A stretch of DNA of 32,778 nucleotides from positions 1 through 32,778 of the forward strand of contig CANBQJ010000016.1 in NCBI GenBank assembly GCA_947371645.1. The letters run 5' to 3'. The position numbers were made by a program, and so were the translations under genes. Source of the stretch: Burkholderiales bacterium. Lineage in GTDB: Bacteria > Pseudomonadota > Gammaproteobacteria > Burkholderiales > Burkholderiaceae. Shown in pieces: positions 16,566 to 24,348 of this stretch. The notes below the pieces were generated by a model. The model worked only from the letters and a program-made list of their open reading frames with translations. It was not told the origin of the DNA and searched no databases. Each line of letters begins with the position of its first letter. Within the stretch, counting starts at the first letter, position 1.

Positions 16566-18539
16566 ATACAGGTAGGTGTCGCCTCCCTTGCCGCCGTCCA
16601 GGTAATCGGCGCCTGCGCCACCCCGCAAGGTGTCGGCACCGTCACCGCCAGAGAGAAAATCCGTCCCCAGGTTGCCCACCAGCGAGTCACTGCCCTTGCC
16701 GCCCTCCAGGGTGGCAAAAGTGGTGTCGGCGTACAGGCTGTCCGCCCCGTTGGTGCCTTTGTTGCTCACGGCCTTGGCATACAAGTCACTGCCCTTGATC
16801 ACCGTGCCATCGGCAAACTTGACCTTGGGCAGGGCCGCCAGCGTGGCGGCTGCGCTCAGGCTGCTGTCGCGGCAGCTCAACTGGATGCTGCCCTTGCCAT
16901 CCTTGAAGATGAGGTCCAGGTAGCTCAGGCCATCGACGTTGGCACCCGCCACCACGGCCAGGTCCTTGAGCGTGATGCCCGCGCCCAACTCCAGGGTGTC
17001 GTTTGAAGCACCACCGCCTTGCACCTCGATGACGTCCTGGCCGTCGCCACGGGTGTAGCGGTAGACGTTGTTGCCTGTGCCGCCCACCAAGGAGTCGTTG
17101 CCCAATCCACCCACCAGCGTGTCGCTACCCCCGTAGCCATAGATGGTGTCGTCGCCCGAGCCACCAGCCAACTGATCCGCCCAGGAGAATCCGCTGATCA
17201 GGTCATTGCCAGCCGTACCCGGCGCCAACAGCTTGTAAATGTCGGATGCGGTGTAGACCTTGCCATCGTTGAACTGGACGCTGCCGATGGCCGCAGGCTG
17301 GTCCACCGCCGTGCCCGCGAAGTTCGCGATGCCCACCCTGGTGCTGCCGGCCGCGATGCTCAAGGTCCCGTTCGCGCCGTCGTAGCTGAACTGGGCGCCT
17401 TGACTGCTGGCGTCCAGCAATACAAGGTCCTGGTCATCGCCAACGACGTCGCGGATGATCACAGAATGGCCTTGCGCCACGACATAAGTGTCGTGCCCGG
17501 CACCGCCGTCCAGCGTGGAGCCCGCGTCACTGGTGGCCACGAGCGTGTCGTCCCCGGCCCCGCCTTGCAGCAGGTTGTAGCCCTGGCCGCCATCCAGGTA
17601 GTCGTTGCCCGCACCGCCAATCAAGGTGTCATTGCCTTCCCGCCCGAAGATGCGGTCATCGCCATCGCCGCCCTGGATCACGTCGTCCAGCCGTGAGCCC
17701 TGCAAGCGGGCTTGCGCGATCTCATTGGCGCTCATGCTGGAGCCATCGTCAAAGGTGATGTGCCCCAGTTGCTCGGCCGTCAGCTGGTAGGCCACATGCT
17801 GGCCTTCGATCACAATCAGCCGCCCACTGTCAGAGAACTGCAAGTCGCCTTTGCGGATACCACCCTGCAAGCGCAGCTCATCCAGCGCACCCTTCACCGT
17901 GTCACTGCCATCGCCGCGCCAGGCCACCAGGGCATCGGTGCCACCCGCCGCCGTGCTCAGGTCGATCAGGTCGTTGCCTTGCGTCGACGTCAACAGGTCG
18001 CTGCCGCTGCTGCCCTGAACCGTGTCCACCAGCGGCGACTGCCTGAGCATGTCCAGCACCTGCTGCGTGGACCACACCGTGCCGTCCGCAAATTCAATCT
18101 GCACCGGGCCCTGGATGCGGTCGAGCAGGTTCGCTGGCTTGGTGGGGCTGGTGTCATGCACAAAGTCGTCCACGAAGATCTGGTCTCCGGTGTGCTCGAC
18201 CTTCAACAACCAGCCGACGTTCCACCCCGTTTCGACATTGGGGTAGTAGGTGTTGCTGGTCGGCGAATTGAAATAGACGTCATCCAGCTTGAACAGGTGC
18301 ACGTCTTCGGGGCGAATGCCCGCGCCCAGATGGATGGTGTACGGGTTGGGCGTGACGCGAGCACCGCCGCCAAACGGGCCTTGCGACGCGGCGCCGTCCA
18401 CCACCAGCCGGTCCTGGCCAAAACCAGGGTTGAAAACCACCTGAACCAGAACCGGGGCAGGTGGGGGCTGGGTCCAGTTCGACGTGCTGTCGGTGACCAG
18501 GGTCTCGTCTGCAGACGTGGATGTGATGGTGATGGTCAT
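16206..18539 (-). CDS. RTX (hemolysin-type calcium-binding) protein A
   Basis: A 777-residue acidic protein without signal peptide, as expected for type I secretion. Start ATG 18537-18539 has GGGAGG upstream. The N-terminal block (1-170) ends in a QIEFADGTVW-type motif. Three blocks of GGxGxDxLx nonapeptides form calcium-binding beta-rolls at about 283-345, 445-490 and 597-655, separated by beta-rich linkers with FADGTV-like motifs. The C-terminal 119 residues contain an HCBP-related domain (RGDGQDTI, DIHVQNWFGG, LVNAMA) and end LNKLVASSWV, the probable secretion signal. A single Cys (556) is unusual for RTX proteins. No adenylate cyclase, lipase or protease catalytic motif is visible. It is a tandem paralog of the next gene. 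No type I transporter lies in the window. Confidence 0.88.
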   Translation of the reverse strand: MTITITSTSADETLVTDSTSNWTQPPPAPVLVQVVFNPGFGQDRLVVDGAASQGPFGGGARVTPNPYTIHLGAGIRPEDVHLFKLDDVYFNSPTSNTYYPNVETGWNVGWLLKVEHTGDQIFVDDFVHDTSPTKPANLLDRIQGPVQIEFADGTVWSTQQVLDMLRQSPLVDTVQGSSGSDLLTSTQGNDLIDLSTAAGGTDALVAWRGDGSDTVKGALDELRLQGGIRKGDLQFSDSGRLIVIEGQHVAYQLTAEQLGHITFDDGSSMSANEIAQARLQGSRLDDVIQGGDGDDRIFGREGNDTLIGGAGNDYLDGGQGYNLLQGGAGDDTLVATSDAGSTLDGGAGHDTYVVAQGHSVIIRDVVGDDQDLVLLDASSQGAQFSYDGANGTLSIAAGSTRVGIANFAGTAVDQPAAIGSVQFNDGKVYTASDIYKLLAPGTAGNDLISGFSWADQLAGGSGDDTIYGYGGSDTLVGGLGNDSLVGGTGNNVYRYTRGDGQDVIEVQGGGASNDTLELGAGITLKDLAVVAGANVDGLSYLDLIFKDGKGSIQLSCRDSSLSAAATLAALPKVKFADGTVIKGSDLYAKAVSNKGTNGADSLYADTTFATLEGGKGSDSLVGNLGTDFLSGGDGADTLRGGAGADYLDGGKGGDTYLYARGDGQDTIVDTDSSWFVTDTLKLAGITSRQLWFGRQGNDLDIQVIGSNGADDIHVQNWFGGSANQIERIVGSDGKTLSASKVQGLVNAMASLTPPATADISATTTSTSLNKLVASSWV

Positions 18540-18585
18540 GTGAAGCCTCCCGATGATTTGGTGATGTGCGTCGCGTGATCGATGA

Positions 18586-18622
18586 ATGCAAAGAGGGCAT
18601 CAACCTGACGCCCTCTTTGCAT
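18586..18622 (-). terminator. Strong stem-loop between the two RTX genes
   Basis: Perfect 13-base arms ATGCAAAGAGGGC (18586-18598) and GCCCTCTTTGCAT (18610-18622) with an 11-base loop, 20 bases after the stop of the upstream RTX gene. No T-run follows on the minus strand, so it may be a partial terminator or an mRNA-stabilising hairpin rather than a full stop. The second RTX gene starts 46 bases further on. Confidence 0.55.
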
Positions 18623-18642
18623 GCCCAATCCCGATGTCGGGC

Positions 18643-19002
18643 TCAGACCCAGCTGCTGGCCACCAGCTTGTTGAGGCTGGTCGATGTGGTGGCTGCAGAG
18701 ATGTCGGCCGTCGCCGGTGGCGTCAGGCTGGCCATGGCGTTGACCAGGCCCTGCACCTTGGAGGCCGACAGCGTCTTGCCATCACTGGCCACGATGCGCT
18801 CCACCTGGTTGGCCGAGCCGCCAAACCAGTTCTGCACATGGATGTCGTCAGCGCCATTGCTGCCAATGACCTGGATGTCGAGGTCATTGCCCTGGCGGCC
18901 GAACCACAGCTGCCTGGACGTGACGTCCGCGAGCTTGAGCGTGTCGGTGACGAACCAGGTGCTGTCGGTGTCGACGATGGTGTCGCGGCCATCGCCACGG
19001 CC
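18643..19002 (-). repeat. Near-identical RTX 3' segment, copy 2
   Basis: Direct-repeat partner of 16206-16565. The first 40 bases after each stop codon (reading the plus strand) are identical, and differences are sparse along the whole segment. Confidence 0.85.
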
Positions 19003-20757
19003 ATACACATAGGTGTCGGCGCCCTTGCCGCCCACCAGCAAGTCGGTGCCTTGCCCGCCCCGCAGCGTGTCGGCGCCCGCATCGCCTTGCAGCGTGTCGT
19101 TGCCCGCGCCACCGATCAGGTTGTCGTTGCCAGCGCCGCCAACGAGGCTGTCGTTGCCCATCAAGCCGTAAAGCTGGTCGGCACCGCTGCCACCGGTCAA
19201 GGTCGCGCCACTCGGGTTGGTCACCCAGGCGGTGTAGCGGCCACCCGTCACCACATTGCTGGTGAGTCTGGAGGCGAAGTCGGCGGCATTCACCACGGTG
19301 CCATCGGCAAAGCGGATGGCGGTCAGGCTGGACAAGCCGCCGGGAGAGGCAGAGCCCTGCGACAGGTTGCGCAGGTCCACGCCGCCCGTGCCGTCCTTGA
19401 GCGCCACATAGAGTTCGGTCAGGTTGGCGTGCGCGCCGTCGTTGCCCAGCAGGAACACCGCGTCCGCTGCATTGACCCCCAGCTCCACCACGTCGCCCTG
19501 GGCGTCATCGTTGCTGTACACGACGTCCCAGCCATCGCCACGGGCCCACCGGTAGGTGTCATTGCCGCCGCCCCCGACCAGGGTGTCGTCACCCCGACCA
19601 CCGCTCAGGGTGTCGTTGCCCGCCTTTCCTGCCAGGTAGTCATTGCCGGCGCCACCCACCAGGTTCAGGTTGACCACCGGGGGCGGCAGGACCATGGCCA
19701 GCACCTGTTGCCCCGACAGCGTGGTGCCATCGCCCAGAATGAAGTGTTCGATGGAAGCCTGTGGCTGCGCCGTCGTGCCGCCCACAAAGCCCAGGATATC
19801 GACGGCCGGGATGAGTGCCGGATCACCCGTGGTGATGCGCAGCGTGCTGCCATTGACCAGGCTGAAGCTGGAGCCCATGTTGAGCCCGATGATGACCGTG
19901 TCCTCACCGGCGTTCTGGTCTTCCATGATCACCACATTGGGGCCAGCCGTGGGCTGCCCGCCGATCGTGTTGGGATCGCGCACCGGGCTGCCGCCAAACA
20001 GCATGTAGCGGTCGTTGCCTTCACCGCCGTGCAGGATGTCGCCTTCACCACCGGAGTACAAGGTGTCATTGCCTTGGCCACCCCACAGTTCGTCGCGGCC
20101 TTGCAAGCCGTCCAGCACATCATTGCCAGCCAGGCCGTAGAGGGTGTCCCGCCCTGCGCTGCCAAAGATGGTTTCATCTGCATCAGAGCCCTGGTACACA
20201 TGAAAGGGCGCCTCAGGCTGAGGGCCCTGGGCCAGGCGAGCCAGCACCTCGTCGGCAGACCACACCACACCATTGGCAAACTCGATGGACACCAGGCCAC
20301 GCACCTGCCCGTGCAAGGCATTGGGGTCGTAGACGTCCTCTGAACCGCTGAAGAAGTCTTTCACAACGATCGTGTCCTGGGTCTCCCAGTCACGCTGCAC
20401 ATTGATCGACCAGCTGACCTCCCAGCCCGTGTCGTGTTGAAGCGAGCTCAATGACAGCGGGTTGCGGTCCACATACACATCGGTCAGCCTTGACAGCGTG
20501 ACGGTCGTCGGGTCGATGCCCGCACCGAGCTTGATCACATACGGATCGACGAACTGCAGGCCTGCAGAACTGCGCGGCATCCACTGCCTGGGCGCGCCGG
20601 TCACGATGGTGTCCGAACCAAATGCCGTGTCGAACAGGTAATGGTTTTCGACCGTGGGGCCAGGCACGTCACCGATCGGGCCCGAGTCATACATCTCGTA
20701 GTCGGTGAAGGTCTCGTTGGCAGACGTGGACGTGACGTCCTTGATGGGCAAGGCCAT
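18643..20757 (-). CDS. RTX (hemolysin-type calcium-binding) protein B
   Basis: A 704-residue paralog of the preceding gene with the same layout. The ATG at 20755-20757 has AGGAAG upstream. The N-terminal domain aligns with its partner: both open with a TSTSA-x-ET motif, then PYVIKLGAGI, TGWEVSW and IEFANGVVW near 157-166. RTX nonapeptide blocks lie at about 188-250, 367-401 and 520-582. The C-terminal 119 residues are nearly identical to protein A and end in the same LNKLVASSWV. No signal peptide and no enzymatic motif are visible. Calcium binding folds the rolls after export through a type I system (family knowledge). A Crp-family regulator gene lies 122 bases upstream on the same strand. 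Confidence 0.88.
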   Translation of the reverse strand: MALPIKDVTSTSANETFTDYEMYDSGPIGDVPGPTVENHYLFDTAFGSDTIVTGAPRQWMPRSSAGLQFVDPYVIKLGAGIDPTTVTLSRLTDVYVDRNPLSLSSLQHDTGWEVSWSINVQRDWETQDTIVVKDFFSGSEDVYDPNALHGQVRGLVSIEFANGVVWSADEVLARLAQGPQPEAPFHVYQGSDADETIFGSAGRDTLYGLAGNDVLDGLQGRDELWGGQGNDTLYSGGEGDILHGGEGNDRYMLFGGSPVRDPNTIGGQPTAGPNVVIMEDQNAGEDTVIIGLNMGSSFSLVNGSTLRITTGDPALIPAVDILGFVGGTTAQPQASIEHFILGDGTTLSGQQVLAMVLPPPVVNLNLVGGAGNDYLAGKAGNDTLSGGRGDDTLVGGGGNDTYRWARGDGWDVVYSNDDAQGDVVELGVNAADAVFLLGNDGAHANLTELYVALKDGTGGVDLRNLSQGSASPGGLSSLTAIRFADGTVVNAADFASRLTSNVVTGGRYTAWVTNPSGATLTGGSGADQLYGLMGNDSLVGGAGNDNLIGGAGNDTLQGDAGADTLRGGQGTDLLVGGKGADTYVYGRGDGRDTIVDTDSTWFVTDTLKLADVTSRQLWFGRQGNDLDIQVIGSNGADDIHVQNWFGGSANQVERIVASDGKTLSASKVQGLVNAMASLTPPATADISAATTSTSLNKLVASSWV

Positions 20758-20879
20758 GGTTTCTTCCTGAACGGTTTGTAGTGTTCAAGAGCCTAAAAGC
20801 CTGCCTCCAATGGCCCCACCCGTGCTATCCCTAGGCAGAGCGGCCATGTCGCCCCTTCCCCCCCGTCCGGGCGGCGCCA

Positions 20880-21653
20880 TCAAGCCGATCGCAAAGGCGC
20901 CGGCGGCGTTGGCAGGCTCATGAAGCGCGCGGTGCGGTCCATGGGGCCGGAGCGTTGCAGCAGGCCCATGAAATCGACGATCTCGATCTCGCCATAGTGC
21001 AAGGACAGCACGCCGTCGCGCTCCATGGAGCGCAGCAGCTTGTTGATGGTCTGACGAGACACGCCGAGCATGCGCGCCAGGTAGTCCTGCGGCAGGCGCA
21101 CGCGCCGTTTGATGGTGGGCTGGGTGGACTGCCCGAAGTTGGACGCCGACATCAGCAGTCGGCGCGCCAGGCGTTGTTCGATGGACAGGGTGGCCGCGTC
21201 TTCCAGGGCCGTGAGCACCAGCCGCAGCTTGCCGCAGGCCAGTCGCGCCAGGTCGCGCCAGTTGCGCGGGTGCGCTTCCAGCCATTCCAGCAGGGCCGAG
21301 CCGGTGACCACCATCACGGTGCTGTCCACGTCGGCCACGGCGTCCTGGCTGCGCGGCAACCCGTCGATGGTCGAGATCTCGCCAAACCAGGTGTAGGGCT
21401 CGACATAGAGCGTCAGGCGCAGGCTGCCGTCGTGCTGGTCGGTAGAGCCCAGCTTCAGGGCACCCGCGACCACGCAGCACAGGCTTTCCTTTTCGTCACC
21501 CTGGGTGAAGAGGTAATCGCCGGATTTGAGGTGCCACAGGCGCGAGCGCTCGACCAGTGCCGTCTGGAATTCGGGGTCACATGAGGCAAACCACAGTTGG
21601 GTTTGCAGGGCGGCCAGGAGGCTCAGAGGGGTTGGCTCGGTTCGGCGGCCCAT
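20880..21653 (-). CDS. Crp/Fnr-family transcription regulator
   Basis: A 257-residue regulator. Residues about 20-140 form a cyclic-nucleotide-binding-type barrel (GDYLFTQGDEKESLCCVVAGALKL, WFGEISTIDGLPRSQDAVAD). The usual Crp cAMP contact R-T/S-A-T is replaced by RSQDA, so a different ligand or none is likely. Residues about 165-245 carry the winged helix with a clear recognition segment (YLARMLGVSRQTINKLLRSMERDGV). The N-terminal cysteine cluster of Fnr is absent. The ATG at 21651-21653 lacks a good Shine-Dalgarno. The position just upstream of the two RTX genes suggests it could control them, but this is inference from proximity. Confidence 0.88.
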   Translation of the reverse strand: MGRRTEPTPLSLLAALQTQLWFASCDPEFQTALVERSRLWHLKSGDYLFTQGDEKESLCCVVAGALKLGSTDQHDGSLRLTLYVEPYTWFGEISTIDGLPRSQDAVADVDSTVMVVTGSALLEWLEAHPRNWRDLARLACGKLRLVLTALEDAATLSIEQRLARRLLMSASNFGQSTQPTIKRRVRLPQDYLARMLGVSRQTINKLLRSMERDGVLSLHYGEIEIVDFMGLLQRSGPMDRTARFMSLPTPPAPLRSA

Positions 21654-21693
21654 GGCAATGCGCGATGCGAAAACGGTCGGATGTCACGCATGC

Positions 21694-21711
21694 AACCCCC
21701 TGATAGGGGTT
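21694..21711. promoter_or_regulatory. Small dyad between regulator and HigA-like gene
   Basis: AACCCC (21694-21699) and GGGGTT (21706-21711) form a six-base stem in the 149-base divergent region. It lies 41 bases before the Crp-family gene start and could be a leader hairpin or an operator. Confidence 0.35.
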
Positions 21712-21727
21712 AGATGCCCTGCGTGTA

Positions 21728-21769
21728 ATTGTCCTGCTATTGACAATGTGTGGCGCACAAAGCTCATAG
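21728..21769 (+). promoter_or_regulatory. Promoter with overlapping dyad, HigA-like gene
   Basis: A perfect -35 box TTGACA lies at 21740-21745, with a weak -10 (TCATAG or CATAGC) around 21764-21770. The dyad ATTGTC (21728-21733) / GACAAT (21742-21747) covers the -35 box. HigA antitoxins repress their own promoters through such dyads, so autoregulation is likely (inference). Confidence 0.5.
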
Positions 21770-21802
21770 CATCGGGGCAGTATCCATGAAAAACTGCCTC
21801 AA

Positions 21803-22123
21803 ATGACCAATTCGCAAGCTGTCCACCCTGGCGCGATCCTCCGCGCGCAGTTCATGGCCAAACATGGCCTGTCTGCCAGCGGTCTCGCGATCCGCTTGCA
21901 TGTGCCGGCCCCGCGCGTCAACGACATCGTGCGTGAACGCCGCGGCATCAGCCCGGACTCGGCTTTGCGCCTGGCCCGCTTCTTTGGCAACACCCCGCAG
22001 TACTGGATGGACCTGCAGGCGGCTTACGACCTGCGCGTGGCCGAAGACCTGGCCGGCGAGCAGGTGCGCCGCGAGGTCATGCCTGTTGCAGATGCGCCAA
22101 CGGCACACCTGGCTGCGGCCTGA
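21803..22123 (+). CDS. HigA-family antitoxin-like XRE regulator, no toxin partner
   Basis: A 106-residue protein of the HigA / addiction-module antidote family. It starts HPGAILRAQFM, followed by an XRE helix-turn-helix (LSASGLAIRLHVPAPRVNDIVRERRGIS) and the family hallmark DSALRLARFFGNTPQYWMDLQ with the conserved W-M-x-LQ. In type II systems HigA neutralises the HigB mRNA interferase, whose gene normally lies directly upstream (about 280 bases). Here the 149-base upstream gap is too short for higB and the downstream gene is amn on the other strand. It is therefore a solitary antitoxin or a domesticated regulator. No good Shine-Dalgarno is seen before the ATG at 21803. Confidence 0.9.
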   Translation: MTNSQAVHPGAILRAQFMAKHGLSASGLAIRLHVPAPRVNDIVRERRGISPDSALRLARFFGNTPQYWMDLQAAYDLRVAEDLAGEQVRREVMPVADAPTAHLAAA

Positions 22124-22180
22124 CGGGGTGACGTCGCACCCCTTGCCATGCTTGTGGTGCGTAACAGTATCACAGCGTCT

Positions 22181-22215
22181 CCTCACCTGAACAGGTGAGG
22201 AACCCTGAACAGGGT
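22181..22215. terminator. Twin hairpins sharing a CCTGAACAGG-type core, between HigA-like gene and amn
   Basis: CCTCACCTG-AA-CAGGTGAGG (22181-22200) is followed after one base by ACCCTG-AA-CAGGGT (22202-22215). Both have perfect arms, the same AA loop and the same inner core CTGAACAG. They sit between the convergent stops of the HigA-like gene and amn. No T-run follows either, so a bidirectional terminator is possible but not certain; tandem operator sites are an alternative. Confidence 0.5.
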
Positions 22216-22255
22216 ACAAACGATGCCGCGCGGGGCCGCTGGCCCGCGCAGGCCC

Positions 22256-23752
22256 TCACTGGAACGCCACCTCGGCAAAGCTGCGCAGCTTGCGGCTGTG
22301 CAGCTGACCTGCGCGGTTGGCGCGCAGCCGCTCGATGGCCTGCAGGCCAATGCGCAGGTGCTGGTCCACACGCTCGCGGTAGAAGGTGTTGGCCATGCCG
22401 GGCAGCTTGAGCTCGCCATGCAAGGGCTTGTCGCTCACGCAGAGCAATGTGCCGTAGGGCACCCTGAACCGGAAACCGTTGGCCGCGATGGTCGCGCTTT
22501 CCATGTCCAGCGCCACGGCGCGGCTCTGGCTGAAGCGGCGCTCGGGCTCGCGCTGCGGCAGCAGCTCCCAGTTGCGGTTGTCGGTCGACGCCACCGTGCC
22601 CGTGCGCATGATGCGCTTGAGCTCGTAGCCGTGCAGCTTGGTCACATCGGCCACCGCCCCTTCCAGCGCCAGCTGAATTTCCGCCAGCGGCGGGATGGGC
22701 ACCCACAGCGGCAGGTCTTCGTCCAGCACGTGGTCTTCGCGCACATAACCGTGGGCCAGCACGTAGTCGCCCAGCTGCTGTGAGTTGCGCAGGCCGGCGC
22801 AGTGGCCGAGCATGATCCAGGCGTGCGGGCGCAGCACGGCGATGTGGTCGGTGATGGTCTTGGCGTTGGCCGGGCCCACGCCGATGTTCACCATGGTGAC
22901 GCCGCTGCGGTCCTTGCGGATGAGGTGGTAAGCCGGCATCTGCGGCAGGCGCGGCGGCACCGAGCCCAGGGCATCGCCGGCTTCCACGCTTTGGCCCACG
23001 CGGCGCGTGATCACGTTGCCCGGCTCCACGAAGGCGATGCAGTCGTCGTCGTCACGGGGGTTGGCCGGGTCGGGTGCATGGCGCATCAGCTCGTGGCCCA
23101 TGCGCACGAACTCGTCGATGTAGAACTGGTAGTTGGTGAAGAGCACGAAGTTCTGGAAGTGCTCGGGCGAGGTGCCGGTGTAGTGGCGCAGGCGGTGCAG
23201 CGAGTAGTCCACGCGCGGCGCGGTGAACAGCGACAGCGGCCTGGGGCCACCACGCGTTTCATACGTGCCGTTGGCGATGCCGTCGTCCATGCTGGCCAGA
23301 TCAGGCAGGTCGAACTGGTCGCGCAAGAGCAGGCGGCGGTCGGCCGGCATGCTGCCTTCCAGGTGCTGGTGCTCATCGAGGCTGAAGTGCACGGGGATGG
23401 GGTCGCCACCCAGGCCCACTTCGATGGACACGCCGTGGTTGGCCAGCAGCAGCTCGAATTGTTCGAGGTAGTAGTCGGCGAAGAGGTCAGGCCGCGTCAG
23501 CGTGGTCTCGTAGGTGCCGGGGCCGGCCACGAAACCGTAGGACAGGCGCGAGTCGGCGCGGGCCACGGTCTCGGTGTGGATGCGCACGAACGGGTACTTG
23601 GCGCGCACGTGCTGCTTGAAGGTCTCGCCGGCCACATAGCGCTTGAGGCTGTCGCGCAGGTAGGCCACCTGCGAGTCGTACAGGCGCGTGACGTGGTCCA
23701 GCGCAGCCTGTGCGTTGTCGAATCTCTGGGTGGGGAACTTGGGGGCAGGCAT
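22256..23752 (-). CDS. amn: AMP nucleosidase
   Basis: A 498-residue enzyme that hydrolyses AMP to adenine and ribose 5-phosphate, controlling the adenylate pool (E. coli Amn has 484). I prefer the ATG at 23750-23752 (MPAPKFPTQRFDN); an upstream TTG at 23848 would add 32 residues with no family support. The N-terminal regulatory domain shows RFDNAQAALDHV and RIHTETVARADSRLSYGFV. The C-terminal phosphorylase-like domain shows TMVNIGVGPANAKTITDH, IMLGHCAGLR, LDMESATIAANGFRFRVPYG and CVSDKPLHGE. A perfect GGTTGCAACC palindrome lies 20 bases upstream (23772-23781), a possible operator. exbD ends 117 bases upstream on the same strand. Confidence 0.95.
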   Translation of the reverse strand: MPAPKFPTQRFDNAQAALDHVTRLYDSQVAYLRDSLKRYVAGETFKQHVRAKYPFVRIHTETVARADSRLSYGFVAGPGTYETTLTRPDLFADYYLEQFELLLANHGVSIEVGLGGDPIPVHFSLDEHQHLEGSMPADRRLLLRDQFDLPDLASMDDGIANGTYETRGGPRPLSLFTAPRVDYSLHRLRHYTGTSPEHFQNFVLFTNYQFYIDEFVRMGHELMRHAPDPANPRDDDDCIAFVEPGNVITRRVGQSVEAGDALGSVPPRLPQMPAYHLIRKDRSGVTMVNIGVGPANAKTITDHIAVLRPHAWIMLGHCAGLRNSQQLGDYVLAHGYVREDHVLDEDLPLWVPIPPLAEIQLALEGAVADVTKLHGYELKRIMRTGTVASTDNRNWELLPQREPERRFSQSRAVALDMESATIAANGFRFRVPYGTLLCVSDKPLHGELKLPGMANTFYRERVDQHLRIGLQAIERLRANRAGQLHSRKLRSFAEVAFQ

Positions 23753-23869
23753 GGCAGCATCCGAAGCGAACGGTTGCAACCATTGTGCGCGTGCGCGCTG
23801 GCCCTCAGCGCTGGAGATGCCCGGTGAGACCCACGCTGTCGCTGGCAATACACACAGCGGCGATCAGGC

Positions 23870-24325
23870 CTATTTGCCCGGTGCCAGGGCGCCTTCGGCT
23901 GCGGGCGTGGGCTCGCCTTCGGTGACGAAGGCGATGCGGTTGAGGCCGGCCTTTTGCAGCAGCCCGATCAGCTCAGCCACCTGGCCGTAGGACACGGCCT
24001 TGTCGGCGCGCAACTGCACCTCGGTGTTGGCATTGGCTTTGGCGCTGGCCTCGGCTTTCGCGGCCAGGGCCTCGCGGCTGATGTCGGCCTCTTCCAGGTG
24101 CAGGCGGCCATCGGCCGTGAGCGCAAGTGCCAGCACGGGGGTCTGGCTGTCGGGCGCGGGCGGGGTGTCGGCCTTGGGCAGGTCCAGCTTGAGCTTGGAC
24201 GTCATCAAGGGCGCCGTCAGCATGAAGATGACCAGCAGCACCAGCATGACGTCGATGAGCGGCGTCATGTTGATGTCGCTCATCGGGGCGCTGCCCTGCG
24301 GGCGTTCCAGTCGACCGAATGCCAT
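23870..24325 (-). CDS. exbD: ExbD/TolR-family proton-channel subunit
   Basis: A 151-residue inner-membrane protein. A short cytoplasmic N-terminus with SDINMTPLIDVMLVLLVIFM holds the single transmembrane helix, with the essential Asp25 that carries protons. The rest is a periplasmic domain ending in AFVTEGEPTPAAEG. The pair with the ExbB/TolQ-type gene 23 bases upstream forms the motor that uses proton motive force, either for TonB-dependent uptake or for Tol-Pal envelope constriction. No tonB or tol genes are nearby; the dapB-linked pair in Burkholderiales is commonly annotated as ExbBD/TolQR-like. Assignment to ExbD rather than TolR is therefore tentative. Confidence 0.88.
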   Translation of the reverse strand: MAFGRLERPQGSAPMSDINMTPLIDVMLVLLVIFMLTAPLMTSKLKLDLPKADTPPAPDSQTPVLALALTADGRLHLEEADISREALAAKAEASAKANANTEVQLRADKAVSYGQVAELIGLLQKAGLNRIAFVTEGEPTPAAEGALAPGK

Positions 24326-24348
24326 GTGCGTGAACCTTTGATCAGCGT

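Noticed and set aside
16206..20757. RTX genes as a mobile element because of the direct repeats
   Set aside because: The repeats are in-frame homologous coding ends of paralogs; no transposase, terminal inverted repeats or target duplication is seen.
22181..22215. LexA boxes in the CTGAACAG palindromes
   Set aside because: The LexA consensus is CTGT-N8-ACAG; spacing and half-sites do not fit.
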